Position numbers and translations under genes: made by a program. Source: Pseudobutyrivibrio ruminis (lineage in GTDB: Bacteria > Bacillota > Clostridia > Lachnospirales > Lachnospiraceae). From it: DNA of 64,000 nt. The DNA lies in assembly GCF_015057245.1 (NCBI RefSeq), contig NZ_SVET01000001.1, forward strand, positions 186,001 to 250,000, written 5' to 3'. A model generated the notes under the pieces. It had not been told where the DNA came from, made no database searches, and was given only the letters and a program-made list of their open reading frames with translations. Shown here in pieces: positions 9,210-17,769 of this stretch. How positions within the stretch are numbered: position 1 is the stretch's first letter; the number at the start of each line of letters is the position of its first letter.

Positions 9210-9929
9210 TCAATAACCTACATTATTTACAACCCCGACAGACACATAGTTATTAAGGATTGCATCAAAGTCTGTGCCCTCTTCTGCAACCGGTGTATAG
9301 CAGCCATTTACCATGTATCTGACGCCGCCATCATCAAGGTTTTCCACCACATCGTAGGAGTCTTTATAAAACATTCCTCGGGAAACTTTTCTGTCGTATA
9401 AAATGCCTTTGCAATCTGATAATTCGCATCCTGGGAAGTTGACATTATGAATCATTCCAGGTGCAAGTGGTTCCGCTAAAAGCTTCTTTAATACCTGCTT
9501 TATATATTTGTCAGTTACCTGATGGCAATCACAAGCCCCTTCCGAAAGGGCTATTGCGTGATACCCCTGGAACGCTCCCTCAAAGGCTGCTCCGCAGGTA
9601 GCCGAATACTGAATATCCGAAGCACAATTGTATCCAAAATTAATTCCTGAAAGGATCACATCCGGGCGCTCTGGCATCACGCTTAAGCCGCCAACTCGAA
9701 CACAATCTCCCGGTGTCCCACTGCAAGAATATGCAAAAACACCCTCTACAGGAAATTCCTCACATGGGTAAACATCAATGGAATTATGAAGGGAAATACT
9801 GTGGCTTGCTGCACTTCTTTGGCTTTCAGGTGCAACCACCCAAACCTCACCAAACTCCTTAGCTGCTCTTGCTAAACGAATAATTCCATCTGAATTTATA
9901 CCGTCATCATTTGTAATTAGTATTCTCAT
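9210..9929 (-). CDS. surE: 5'/3'-nucleotidase SurE
   Basis: SurE dephosphorylates nucleoside monophosphates in a metal-dependent reaction. The 239-residue protein starts MRILITNDDGINSDGI, which holds the metal-binding NDDG Asp pair. It then has PESQRSAASHSIS and the GTPGDCVRVGG and LSGINFGYNC blocks. A good ribosome site (GGGAGATT) precedes the ATG. It stands alone behind the queF terminator. Confidence 0.95.
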   Translation of the reverse strand: MRILITNDDGINSDGIIRLARAAKEFGEVWVVAPESQRSAASHSISLHNSIDVYPCEEFPVEGVFAYSCSGTPGDCVRVGGLSVMPERPDVILSGINFGYNCASDIQYSATCGAAFEGAFQGYHAIALSEGACDCHQVTDKYIKQVLKKLLAEPLAPGMIHNVNFPGCELSDCKGILYDRKVSRGMFYKDSYDVVENLDDGGVRYMVNGCYTPVAEEGTDFDAILNNYVSVGVVNNVGY

Positions 9930-9942
9930 AAAAATCTCCCAG

Positions 9943-9970
9943 AAATAAAATAAAGACAGACTATCTGTCT
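9943..9970 (-). terminator. Terminator of the queuosine operon
   Basis: On the minus strand AGACAGA, loop TAG and TCTGTCT are followed by TTATTTTATTTC. It lies just after queF and before surE, ending the queD-queF transcript. Confidence 0.75.
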
Positions 9971-9992
9971 GCCTTTAAATTTATCATATTTA

Positions 9993-10487
9993 CTATCTGT
10001 TATCTACTTTTTCTGGATACATATCGTGATTGAAAAGTCTGTCCTCTGCAACCTTTTCCCACTTTGTTCCTGGCTTACCATAGTTGCAATATGGGTCGAT
10101 AGAGATTCCTCCTCTTGGAGTGAACTTGCCCCAAACTTCGATGTACTTAGGATCCATAAGCTTGATCAAATCCTTCATGATGATGTTTACGCAATCCTCA
10201 TGGAAATCACCGTGATTTCTGAAGCTGAATAAGTAAAGCTTTAATGACTTACTCTCTACCATCTTTTCACCTGGAACATAAGAGATGATAATGTTTGCAA
10301 AATCTGGCTGGCCAGTGATTGGACAAAGTGATGTAAACTCTGGGCAGTTGAATTTTACAAAATAGTCATTCTCAGGATGCTTGTTAAGGAATGTCTGAAG
10401 CATCTCTGGAGCGTAGTTGTCTGGATATACGTTATTTTTATTTCCTAAAAGTGTAAGTGTTCCTTCTTCTTTTCTGCTATCTGTCAT
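9993..10487 (-). CDS. queF: preQ0 reductase (NADPH-dependent 7-cyano-7-deazaguanine reductase)
   Basis: QueF reduces preQ0 to preQ1, the last free-base step of queuosine precursor synthesis. The 164-residue length marks the unimodal QueF type. The catalytic Cys and Asp lie in FNCPEFTSLCPITGQPDFANI, and the QueF motif ESKSLKLYLFSFRNHGDFHEDC includes the substrate-binding Glu and His. AGGAGG lies upstream of the start. Last gene of queD-queE-folE-queC-queF. Confidence 0.96.
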   Translation of the reverse strand: MTDSRKEEGTLTLLGNKNNVYPDNYAPEMLQTFLNKHPENDYFVKFNCPEFTSLCPITGQPDFANIIISYVPGEKMVESKSLKLYLFSFRNHGDFHEDCVNIIMKDLIKLMDPKYIEVWGKFTPRGGISIDPYCNYGKPGTKWEKVAEDRLFNHDMYPEKVDNR

Positions 10488-10501
10488 AGTAGACCTCCTA
10501 A

Positions 10502-11188
10502 TTAATTCTCATACTCAATCGGATCTTTTATTCCATTTAATTCAAATGCTGCAATTCTGTCGATGCATGTACCGCATTTTCCGCATGCCTTGTCATGGCC
10601 TTCGTAGCATGACCATGTGAGCTCATAAGAAACTCCAAGCTCCATGCCAACCTTTACAACACCGGCTTTATTCTTATTGATAAATGGCGCCTCAATTGAT
10701 AGCTGCTTTCCACTTCCTTCGTAGATGGCTGTGTTCATTGCGTTGTTGAAGTCGCTAGAGCAATCCGGATATGCGTTACCTGCAGCATCATCAGCATGAG
10801 CACCATAATAGATTTTTGAGCATCCCTTAGAAAGTGCAATTGCTGCTGCGCTAGAAAGGAACAATCCGTTTCTGAATGGCACATAGGTGCTTACTGGCTT
10901 GCCATCTGTCTTTTCAAGCTGTTTGTCATATGACTCCTCAGGAATCTCTCCGTCAGAATGCTGAAGCAATGTGCAATCACTAAACTGGAACATTGTAGAA
11001 AGATCAAGTGTGATATGCTCCACTTTGTAGTATTCGCAAACAGCATCTGCTGCTTTAATCTCTTTATCGTGACGCTGACCATAGAAAATAGAAAGTCCCA
11101 CCACGTTTTCATGTCCATATTCTTTTACTGCCAAGGCAAGACAAGTTGTGCTGTCCAAGCCTCCGCTAACAAGTACTAAAGCTTTCAT
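10502..11188 (-). CDS. queC: 7-cyano-7-deazaguanine synthase
   Basis: QueC converts 7-carboxy-7-deazaguanine to preQ0 using ATP and ammonia. The 228-residue protein has the PP-loop SGGLDSTTCLAL near the N terminus and a C-terminal zinc site of four Cys in SCYEGHDKACGKCGTCIDR. The start has AAGGAGAATTGAA before ATG. It lies between folE and queF in a tightly packed operon. Confidence 0.96.
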   Translation of the reverse strand: MKALVLVSGGLDSTTCLALAVKEYGHENVVGLSIFYGQRHDKEIKAADAVCEYYKVEHITLDLSTMFQFSDCTLLQHSDGEIPEESYDKQLEKTDGKPVSTYVPFRNGLFLSSAAAIALSKGCSKIYYGAHADDAAGNAYPDCSSDFNNAMNTAIYEGSGKQLSIEAPFINKNKAGVVKVGMELGVSYELTWSCYEGHDKACGKCGTCIDRIAAFELNGIKDPIEYEN

Positions 11189-11199
11189 TTCAATTCTCC

Positions 11200-11772
11200 T
11201 TATAATAATCTCTGAAGTAAATCTTTGTCAGTCTTGAAACGACCTCTTAATGTCTGTGTATGAGTCTTTGCACTGGCATTTTTGATTCCACGTGCTGTCA
11301 TGCAGCTGTGGCTTGCTTCGATAAATACAGCCACATTCTCAGAACCTGTAACCATCTGGATGATTTCTGCAATATCGTTGCCGATACGTTCCTGAAGCTG
11401 AAGACGCTTTGCAGCCATATCAGCGATACGTGCGATTTTTGAAAGGCCGATGACCTTGCCATTTGGAATATAGGCAACGCTTACTTTCATATCGTACATA
11501 AGTGCAAGATGGTGCTCGCAATATGAGAAAACTTCGATGTCCTTTACAAAAACAAGATCCTGATTAGTTTCATCATAGTAATCCTCATCAAAGGTCTTGT
11601 TGAACATCTCTGCAATCTGTTCATTTGTGTAATTCATGCCCTCAAAAACTTCTTCGTACATGCGAGCAACACGATCCGGAGTCTCCTTAAGACCTGCTCT
11701 TTCAGGGTCATCACCAAGGGCAATAATAATATTTCTAATGCTTTCTTTAATAAGCTCTTTATTTATAGCCAT
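11200..11772 (-). CDS. folE: GTP cyclohydrolase I
   Basis: FolE turns GTP into 7,8-dihydroneopterin triphosphate, which here feeds queuosine precursor synthesis through QueD. The 190-residue protein has the zinc-binding CEHHLALMYDMKVSVAYIP motif and the C-terminal block with SHSCMTARGIKN that holds the third Cys. Its place inside the que operon points to a queuosine role, though folate synthesis could share it. Confidence 0.96.
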   Translation of the reverse strand: MAINKELIKESIRNIIIALGDDPERAGLKETPDRVARMYEEVFEGMNYTNEQIAEMFNKTFDEDYYDETNQDLVFVKDIEVFSYCEHHLALMYDMKVSVAYIPNGKVIGLSKIARIADMAAKRLQLQERIGNDIAEIIQMVTGSENVAVFIEASHSCMTARGIKNASAKTHTQTLRGRFKTDKDLLQRLL

Positions 11773-11784
11773 GATTTACCTCTC

Positions 11785-12453
11785 TTAAACGCCTCGTTTA
11801 TTTGGATCCCAAATAAATTTGTGAAGCTGTAACTGCAATCTTATATCATTTCTTTTGTGGTCAATTAGATAATCAACCATGTCTGCTGGCTCAATTCGTC
11901 CAAACACAGGACTTATCAAGCAAGTACATTTATCGGAAATACGATAATCATCAACAATCTTGCAAACCTTATCAAGCTCACTTACATCAGAACAAACAAA
12001 CTTGACTGTGTCCTTTGCTGTAAGAACATCAAAGTTTGAAAGAAGCATTTTATCTTCCATTCCCGAACCTGCCAACTTGTAATCAAGAGTGAATGCTGGC
12101 GGATTATCTATACAAGCAAATGGATGTATATCAACACTTCCATTTGTTTCTATCTCAACAAAAATATTAGGGTTGGCTGCAAAGGCCTTTAACAAGTCAA
12201 TAACATGTGGCGAAAGAAGTGGCTCACCGCCCGTGAGAGTAACACGCTTCACTCCAGTAGAGATGACGTAGTCCACAATCTGTGTTTCTGTCATTTCCTC
12301 TGCAGGAGCATCTGCTGTACAAGCCCATCTGGTGTCACAATAGCTACAACTAAGATTGCAACCACGAAGCCTGATAAATACTGCAAGCTCACCAGCATGC
12401 TGACCTTCGCCGTTTATGCTAACGAATTTTTCTACTACATTAAATACCGACAT
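11785..12453 (-). CDS. queE: 7-carboxy-7-deazaguanine synthase (radical SAM)
   Basis: QueE is a radical SAM enzyme that contracts the ring of 6-carboxytetrahydropterin to 7-carboxy-7-deazaguanine. The 222-residue protein has the early GEGQHAGELAVFIRLRGCNL block and the cluster motif CNLSCSYCDT (CxxxCxxC), followed by LTGGEPLL. Eight bases separate it from queD and twelve from folE. Confidence 0.96.
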   Translation of the reverse strand: MSVFNVVEKFVSINGEGQHAGELAVFIRLRGCNLSCSYCDTRWACTADAPAEEMTETQIVDYVISTGVKRVTLTGGEPLLSPHVIDLLKAFAANPNIFVEIETNGSVDIHPFACIDNPPAFTLDYKLAGSGMEDKMLLSNFDVLTAKDTVKFVCSDVSELDKVCKIVDDYRISDKCTCLISPVFGRIEPADMVDYLIDHKRNDIRLQLQLHKFIWDPNKRGV

Positions 12454-12461
12454 AAATCCTC

Positions 12462-12881
12462 CTACTTGCTATAGCTTGCGCAGTTGTTTGGAGTTTCATA
12501 TACAGTCACTTCAGCAACCTCAAAGCCGTATTCCTCAAACTTCTCATAAAAATACTTTGAAAAGTTTTCTGCTGTAGGTCTGAAAGGAACTACTCGCATA
12601 AGAAAGTTTTCCTCATTGAGAGCTGCAACAGTTGTCTCCTTTAGTGATCCTTCTTCATATATAAATGTGTGATCAAAGAAATCTGTCTCTTTTTTGAGAG
12701 CATTTTTTACATCACCAAAATCTACAACCATGCCACGCTGCTGACCTTCAGCCTGAAGCTCACTGGCCTTTATTTTAAGAATCACTCTCCAGCGATGACC
12801 ATGAAGATTAGAACACTTACCTTCGTAGCCGCTCAAAAAATGGGCGCCGTCAAATGATGCTTCTGCAGTTAAATAATACAT
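12462..12881 (-). CDS. queD: 6-carboxy-5,6,7,8-tetrahydropterin synthase
   Basis: QueD converts dihydroneopterin triphosphate to 6-carboxytetrahydropterin. The 139-residue protein has zinc-ligand histidines in SFDGAHFL and NLHGHRWRV and a catalytic Cys in EGKCSNLHGH; FFDHTF and a C-terminal ETPNNCASY complete the family pattern. CCGGAGGAAATCA before the ATG is a strong ribosome site. It is the first gene of the operon, behind a riboswitch-like leader. Confidence 0.95.
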   Translation of the reverse strand: MYYLTAEASFDGAHFLSGYEGKCSNLHGHRWRVILKIKASELQAEGQQRGMVVDFGDVKNALKKETDFFDHTFIYEEGSLKETTVAALNEENFLMRVVPFRPTAENFSKYFYEKFEEYGFEVAEVTVYETPNNCASYSK

Positions 12882-12914
12882 TGATTTCCTCCGGAAACAG
12901 GACCTGATTTTCTC

Positions 12915-12949
12915 AAAAAGAAAAGGCTGTAGATGCGCACCTACAGCCT
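12915..12949 (-). terminator. Leader terminator upstream of queD
   Basis: On the minus strand AGGCTGTAG (12949-12941), an 8-base loop and CTACAGCCT (12932-12924) form a perfect 9-bp stem followed by TTTCTTTTT. It lies between a preQ1-like aptamer and the queD ribosome site, which fits a transcription-terminating expression platform. A competing helix CTAATT (12975-12970) with AATTAG (12953-12948) would consume the base of the terminator stem and could act as antiterminator. Confidence 0.8.
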
Positions 12950-12976
12950 AATTGATTTCATAAAGAAAAAATTAGT

Positions 12977-13018
12977 CCTGGTTTTGTTTAGGGACAGGAT
13001 GGTACAAACGAACTGTCC
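12977..13018 (-). promoter_or_regulatory. Probable preQ1 class I riboswitch
   Basis: On the minus strand GGACAG pairs with CTGTCC around a loop containing TTCGTTTGTACCAT. It is followed by an A-rich tail CTAAACAAAACCAGG whose GG can pair back to the loop CC. This stem, loop and A-rich-tail pseudoknot layout resembles the small preQ1-I aptamer, especially the UUAACAAAACAAGG tail of the Thermoanaerobacter example as I recall it. The position ahead of queD and a terminator supports feedback control by preQ1. Confidence 0.75.
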
Positions 13019-13041
13019 TATTTAATTTTTAAAGCCTCTGT

Positions 13042-13070
13042 ATGATAAACCCATACTTGAAAAAATGCAA
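13042..13070 (-). promoter_or_regulatory. Promoter of the queuosine operon
   Basis: The minus strand shows -35 TTGCAT (13070-13065), a 17-bp spacer and -10 TATCAT (13047-13042). Transcription would start near 13035, just ahead of the preQ1-like aptamer. It begins five bases after the stop codon of the upstream SDR gene. Confidence 0.65.
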
Positions 13071-13074
13071 CCCT

Positions 13075-13833
13075 TTAGCCAAGTTTCTTTTTCTGCTGAT
13101 GGCCTGTAAGCTTAACAAGGATTGGAATTGGGAGCAAATGCTGGAAAGCCATGGCAAGTCTCATCCCAAAGCCTGGCACGATAATTGTTTTGCCTCTATC
13201 CATTCCCTTCAGTGCTTCAGCCACACATTTTTCAGGGCTGATTCCCTTCAATGCAAAAACTACATCTGCTCTGTCATTGAACTCTGTATCTACAGGCCCT
13301 GGGCAAAGAGCTGAAACCTTTACCTTTGAGCCTTTTTCCTTTAGCTCTACTGCAACAGCGCGAGTAAGGCTTGTGACATATGCCTTGCTTGCATAATAGC
13401 CTGCCATATATGGACCACCTGGAAGAAGTCCTGCTGATGAAGCTACATTTAAAATCTGGCCAGCACCATCTGCATCCATCTTTTGAAGAATTCCCTTAAA
13501 AAGAATGTGCATTGCAACATCATTGACCTTTATCATAGAAACTTCTCTATCAATATCTGTTTCAAGGAATGAGCCTGCCACACCAAAGCCAGCATTATTG
13601 ATAAATACATCAATACGCTCCTCCTTAAGCTTATCAAGAAGGGCAAAGCATTCCTTTTTCTTGCTAAGGTCACCTGCGATTATTTCCACAGGAACATTTA
13701 CCTGCTCTGCAAGTTCATTAAGTCTGTCTACTCTTCGTCCTGTGACAATCAGTCTGTAGCCTCTGTCTGCAAGTCTCTTGGCAAACTCAAGACCGATGCC
13801 TGATGTTGCTCCTGTAATAAGTGCTGTTTTCAT
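13075..13833 (-). CDS. Short-chain dehydrogenase/reductase
   Basis: This 252-residue classical SDR has the nucleotide-binding TGATSGIG motif near the N terminus, INNAGFG, the catalytic Ser in NVASSAG and the YxxxK pair in AGYYASKAYV. An Arg after the second beta strand (VTGRRVDRL) suggests NADP(H). The C terminus has a hydrophobic stretch (MRLAMAFQHLLPIPILVKL) that may sit on the membrane. The substrate is not evident. It is 12 bases downstream of the GH5 gene, so they are probably cotranscribed. Confidence 0.85.
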   Translation of the reverse strand: MKTALITGATSGIGLEFAKRLADRGYRLIVTGRRVDRLNELAEQVNVPVEIIAGDLSKKKECFALLDKLKEERIDVFINNAGFGVAGSFLETDIDREVSMIKVNDVAMHILFKGILQKMDADGAGQILNVASSAGLLPGGPYMAGYYASKAYVTSLTRAVAVELKEKGSKVKVSALCPGPVDTEFNDRADVVFALKGISPEKCVAEALKGMDRGKTIIVPGFGMRLAMAFQHLLPIPILVKLTGHQQKKKLG

Positions 13834-13844
13834 TGAGCCTCCTA

Positions 13845-14873
13845 TTAAATCATTTTCAAAATATCATCTCTAACGGAAGCCATGTGTTCATCTTCGATAC
13901 CAAAATCCATCTGTCTGAAGCTCCAAGCAGCACGGCCGATACCATACTCATCGAAGCACTTGCAAATCATTTCGTACCATTTCTTGCTGTCCTCTGGAGA
14001 TGCAAGATTGATTACACCAAACTCTCCACAATAAAGAGCCACGTTTCTTTCATCTGCCACACGAACGGCTTCCTTCACTAAGTCTCTAAAGAACTCTATT
14101 CCAATTTTATCATTCTCGTTGTAAGAATCAAAGTTAATAGTGAAGCCTTCAAGATTGTTTCGAGTATTCTGCTTGTACTCCTTGTATGTAACATCAAATG
14201 GCATTCTGAAATCATTGTCCATTGTTGGAATCCAATGTGCTCCCTGATGTGTGAAAATCAGTGGCTCATAGCAATGGAAATTGTATACAATGTTTTCATC
14301 ATAAGGTGGTGCAATGTCCTTAAGGGATTCGATTGCGTTGTTGTAATATCCTCCAATAAGGATTTTGATGTCTGGAGCATACTTTCTGATACGCTCTACG
14401 CATGTACGTGAAATTCTATTCCATGTATCGCAGTATTCTTTATTTGTTACTTCATTTAAAAGCTCAAAGCTGAGACGGTCAGAATACTTTCCAAATCTCT
14501 TTGCAAACTCTTCCCAAAGAAGATAGAAACGCTCCTGATAATCCTCGTTTTCAAAGAAGCCAGACTCTGCCTCACCTTCATCAAAACTAAAGCCAGCTGT
14601 TTTGTGCAAATCAAGAACCATGTTCAGGCCATTTTTGCCAGCCCAGTCGATTGCGTTTTGAAGATACTGGAAGCCTTCTTCCTTATAGTCTCCTGCGCCG
14701 CGTTCTACAAGCTCGTAATCAACAGGAACTCTGAAATGATCCATGCCCCATTTCTTGATTGTTTCGATATCTGATTCGTGAATAAATGAATCATAGTGCT
14801 CCTTTGTGTGAACGCACTGAGACAGCCAACCTCCCAGGTTAATTCCATGGATGTAACCATCAAATTTTCTCAT
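13845..14873 (-). CDS. Glycoside hydrolase family 5 enzyme, intracellular
   Basis: The 342-residue protein has the GH5 TIM-barrel features: HGINLGGWLSQ at the start, FRVPVDYELV, the general acid in LSFELLNEVTNKEY, and the nucleophile Glu in ALYCGEFGVIN. No signal peptide or binding module is present, so it likely trims imported beta-glucan or beta-mannan oligosaccharides inside the cell. The exact subfamily and substrate cannot be read. A LacI/CcpA-like operator overlaps its promoter. Confidence 0.87.
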   Translation of the reverse strand: MRKFDGYIHGINLGGWLSQCVHTKEHYDSFIHESDIETIKKWGMDHFRVPVDYELVERGAGDYKEEGFQYLQNAIDWAGKNGLNMVLDLHKTAGFSFDEGEAESGFFENEDYQERFYLLWEEFAKRFGKYSDRLSFELLNEVTNKEYCDTWNRISRTCVERIRKYAPDIKILIGGYYNNAIESLKDIAPPYDENIVYNFHCYEPLIFTHQGAHWIPTMDNDFRMPFDVTYKEYKQNTRNNLEGFTINFDSYNENDKIGIEFFRDLVKEAVRVADERNVALYCGEFGVINLASPEDSKKWYEMICKCFDEYGIGRAAWSFRQMDFGIEDEHMASVRDDILKMI

Positions 14874-14910
14874 AATATCCTTCTCCTTAATATGTTATTA
14901 AACTAGTTAT

Positions 14911-14947
14911 ATTCTAATAAATGGTGAGATTTTCGTAAACGTTTAAG
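14911..14947 (-). promoter_or_regulatory. GH5 promoter with LacI/CcpA-like operator
   Basis: On the minus strand -35 TTTACG (14939-14934), a 17-bp spacer and -10 TAGAAT (14916-14911) precede the GH5 gene. The -35 lies within the near-palindrome CTTAAACGTTTACG, an AAACGTTT core typical of catabolite (CcpA) or LacI-family operators. It matches the cre consensus at about 11 of 14 positions by eye. Sugar-dependent repression is therefore likely. Confidence 0.5.
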
Positions 14948-14996
14948 TAGTTGAAAAAAGGAATATTTTTAGATTGATAAAAATTTTAAATTATTA

Positions 14997-15025
14997 CTGA
15001 CGCAACATATAAAGAGTGTTACAAT
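14997..15025 (+). promoter_or_regulatory. Probable promoter of SHOCT/DUF4870 gene
   Basis: An extended -10 TGTTACAAT (TACAAT at 15020-15025) lies 17 bp from a weak -35 CTGACG. The start would be near 15032, giving a short leader with ribosome site GGGAGGAAAG at about 15048. Confidence 0.45.
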
Positions 15026-15059
15026 AATTGACAGATATTATAAATTAGGGAGGAAAGAT

Positions 15060-15467
15060 ATGAGTAATTTTTCAGCAGCAGAAGAAATTCAAAAGTATAA
15101 GGATTTGCTTGACCAGGGAGTTATCACAGAGGAAGAATTCCAGCAGAAAAAAGCTGATTTGCTTAATGCAACACCTATCACAACAAGCTCATCAGCTAGC
15201 ATGAGCGCACACACAACAGGTATTGTTGCATACCTTACATGGATTGGATTCTTAATCGCAGTTCTTGTAGGTGATCGTGAGGGAGCTAAGTTCCACATCA
15301 ATCAAGCTCTTGTAATCAACCTCTTCTTCTTCGCTTGTGCTATTCCAGTACTTGGATGGGTTTGGTGGATTGTTATGGTTGTTCTTTGGATTATGGCATT
15401 AGTTTCAGCTTGCAATGACGAAGAAAAACCAGTTCCTATTCTTGGTGGAATTAAGATTCTTAACTAA
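15060..15467 (+). CDS. SHOCT and DUF4870-type small membrane protein
   Basis: The 135-residue protein starts with a SHOCT-like motif (EIQKYKDLLDQGVITEEEFQQKKADLL, partly quoted). After a Ser/Thr-rich linker come hydrophobic segments: AYLTWIGFLIAVLVG, LVINLFFFACAIPVLGWV and WWIVMVVLWIMALVSAC. This matches the DUF4870/Tic20-like membrane protein family, whose function is not known. RBS GGGAGGAAAGAT precedes the ATG. It stands alone between its promoter and a terminator. Confidence 0.8.
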   Translation: MSNFSAAEEIQKYKDLLDQGVITEEEFQQKKADLLNATPITTSSSASMSAHTTGIVAYLTWIGFLIAVLVGDREGAKFHINQALVINLFFFACAIPVLGWVWWIVMVVLWIMALVSACNDEEKPVPILGGIKILN

Positions 15468-15475
15468 ACCAAAAA

Positions 15476-15508
15476 GGGTACGTACCAATAAGTACGTACC
15501 CTTAATTT
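15476..15508. terminator. Bidirectional terminator between convergent genes
   Basis: GGGTACGTAC and GTACGTACCC form a perfect 10-bp stem with loop CAATAA. The plus side is followed by TTAATTTTT and the minus side by TTTTT-rich sequence. It serves both the gene ending at 15467 and the lipoprotein gene ending at 15516. Confidence 0.85.
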
Positions 15509-15515
15509 TTATCAT

Positions 15516-16628
15516 TTAGAAATCTGATAAAGCCTTAAACTCAAGGTCTGTGTAATCCTCTGAAGCAGCTTCTCTATCATTGAATTCATCCTCGGTAACA
15601 TTTTCCCATTCATCTTCTGTATAACTTATAAACCAAGGCTGATCTTCATTTGTATAAGCATCGATTTTGGTTCCCCACTGATAAACCATTTCTGCTGAAT
15701 TAGGCTCCAGGCAATATACAAGCTTGCCATTTTCAAGTGCGCCACTTGAGTACTCATTTACAATCATACCTTCACTGTAAACATAGAATCGATTGCGAGC
15801 TGTTCCAGAAATCACATGAGCAGGTGCTCCATCCACCATTGTGTAGATATCGTAGATTGAACCTCTAAGCTCATCATCAACAAGTGTTCCAACGAACAAT
15901 TCGTCGACACCATCTTTATCAGTATCATAGTAAGCAATTCCGATACCTGATGCACCATCAGTCTGTGAAATGCTGTAAAATTCTGGGCTCATCTCATTCT
16001 CTTCGAACTTCGAAGCATCCCATCCCTCATCAAGAGCTGTCTGGTATTTTGCAACTACATCTCCGTAAAGATCTTCGCCCTTTGTGCCAGCTAAGTATTC
16101 AAAAGTTGCACCATTGACACCTGTCATATTAGCAAGAACTTCATCTTGTGAATCATAAAGCTTCTGGAAGTCCTCTGGCATCTCAGTGTACTTTTCAAAG
16201 TCCCACTGAACTTCAGTTGCATATCCGATTACAACCTCGTATTGCTTTCCATCTGCGTCAGTAAGCTCACCTTTTTTCATATAAGGGCCGCCGTAGAACT
16301 CTGGTGGAATCTCTCTAGCCCATATCGTATATACCATACCGTTGTAACCAGCATCTTTTGATTCTTTATGATAAACAGTAATCTGCTGGTCCTCAACCTC
16401 TGCCTCATATGTGCCTTCAAGCTCAGCAGGCATTGTAATTGAAAACAGTGAATTAGAAAGAACCTCTCCTGTCTCAGCTGCTGTGGCTTCATCCTCTGTC
16501 GTTTCTGTCTCTGCTGATTCCGCCTCCCCTGCAGTTTCAGTATCAACACTGTTATCAGTATTGTTTGCTCCACAAGCTGAAAGTAACAACATCGAACAAG
16601 TTAGTATAGTAAATACCTTATTTTTCAT
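15516..16628 (-). CDS. Predicted lipoprotein with EF-hand-like segment
   Basis: The 370-residue protein has a lipoprotein signal peptide (MKNKVFTILTCSMLLLSACG, lipobox LSAC) and a Ser/Thr/Glu-rich linker after the Cys. Further in, YYDTDKDGVDELFVG resembles a calcium-binding EF-hand or dockerin-like loop. The C-terminal half is acidic. An ATG five codons upstream (16643) is rejected because the ribosome site AGGAGA lies within those codons, just before the ATG at 16628. The function is unknown; it is probably anchored on the outer face of the membrane. Confidence 0.8.
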   Translation of the reverse strand: MKNKVFTILTCSMLLLSACGANNTDNSVDTETAGEAESAETETTEDEATAAETGEVLSNSLFSITMPAELEGTYEAEVEDQQITVYHKESKDAGYNGMVYTIWAREIPPEFYGGPYMKKGELTDADGKQYEVVIGYATEVQWDFEKYTEMPEDFQKLYDSQDEVLANMTGVNGATFEYLAGTKGEDLYGDVVAKYQTALDEGWDASKFEENEMSPEFYSISQTDGASGIGIAYYDTDKDGVDELFVGTLVDDELRGSIYDIYTMVDGAPAHVISGTARNRFYVYSEGMIVNEYSSGALENGKLVYCLEPNSAEMVYQWGTKIDAYTNEDQPWFISYTEDEWENVTEDEFNDREAASEDYTDLEFKALSDF

Positions 16629-16775
16629 ATTGTTTCTCCTCATTTATTTAGCGTTGTGCATCTCTTATAACATAATAGCACAACAAAAATCTCATGCTAG
16701 GGGTATAAGTAAAAGTTCACTATTATTTCATACTTTCTAATGTCTTTCGATTATAGTTAACGCATTTACGATATA

Positions 16776-17726
16776 TTAGAAACCTTCGTGAGCATACTTT
16801 TCTAACAAGTTTCTAATCTGATTATTTGTGCTTTCAATTTCAGATGTTTCTGTTGGCAACACTCTAATCCAAAGGTCTATATCGGCATACTTATTTCCTC
16901 GTCGATTCCTCTGAACACTGTCTGCCACAATCATTTTCACCTGTGCTTTCTTCTGCTCAAACAGCGGAATAACCACATAGTAAAGCCTATCATCTTTGAA
17001 GCTAAGATAGCCCACTATCTCTCCTGCTTTATTTCTTAGATACAGCCTGTGGTTTGAAATTCCTGCCGGATAAAGCACGCTGCCTGCCTTTGGCGGGGTG
17101 ACTCCAGATTCCAGCTCTACCATGGCATTAACTTTATATGAATCTTCATCCACAAGTGCCAGTTCATTCAAAGTCAACGTGCTATCTATAAACTGGCCTG
17201 TCAGCAAGTAAGTGATATCCGCCAAATATTTCTGCTTTATTATTTCAGGCAGTTCGAAAAACAGTGAAGGTCTGGCATTATCAAGTAGCTCCTTGCTTGT
17301 TTCATAAAGACTTTTCAAAAACATGGAAAACTCTTCATCCTTTGTCCAAATATATTTGCCTCTAGCAATCTCGATAGTGCCTAAGTTATTCCCCTCGAAA
17401 TCTTCCACCTCATGTAGTATCGGCCTAGCACAAAATGCATTCTTATTCTCCTTCGCCGACCAAGGCTTGTGCTTGGGGCGAGATGTTCTCCTGCTATTGC
17501 TACGCTTTGGTGATTGACTGTTGGCACCGCCATTACTCGCATTATCATCATAGTCCTTCATGATTAGCTCATAGGCTGTATTAATCTTCGCCGCCAGCTT
17601 ACTATCATCAGAATCGCTATTATCCGGATGATGCTCATGCATCAGCTTTCTATATTTCTTTTTTATCTCACGCTTATCCTCGCTGCCATCCAGCCCCAGG
17701 ATTTTACGCGCTTGGCTTTTGTTCAT
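16776..17726 (-). CDS. J-domain protein
   Basis: This 316-residue protein has an N-terminal J-domain (about residues 5-60) with the essential HPD tripeptide in LMHEHHPDNSDSDD, so it should stimulate a DnaK-type chaperone. A basic Ser/Arg-rich linker and a large C-terminal domain without zinc fingers follow, so it is not canonical DnaJ. AGGAG is too close to the ATG at 17732 (one base) but well placed for 17726. The client and role are not evident. Confidence 0.8.
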   Translation of the reverse strand: MNKSQARKILGLDGSEDKREIKKKYRKLMHEHHPDNSDSDDSKLAAKINTAYELIMKDYDDNASNGGANSQSPKRSNSRRTSRPKHKPWSAKENKNAFCARPILHEVEDFEGNNLGTIEIARGKYIWTKDEEFSMFLKSLYETSKELLDNARPSLFFELPEIIKQKYLADITYLLTGQFIDSTLTLNELALVDEDSYKVNAMVELESGVTPPKAGSVLYPAGISNHRLYLRNKAGEIVGYLSFKDDRLYYVVIPLFEQKKAQVKMIVADSVQRNRRGNKYADIDLWIRVLPTETSEIESTNNQIRNLLEKYAHEGF

Positions 17727-17769
17727 CTTCATGCTCCTATTGTTCTGTAATATATTGGAACCAATTATA

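Noticed and set aside
15028..15033. TTGACA as -35 for the gene at 15060
   Set aside because: A -10 at proper distance would fall in the ribosome site; the upstream extended -10 TGTTACAAT fits better.
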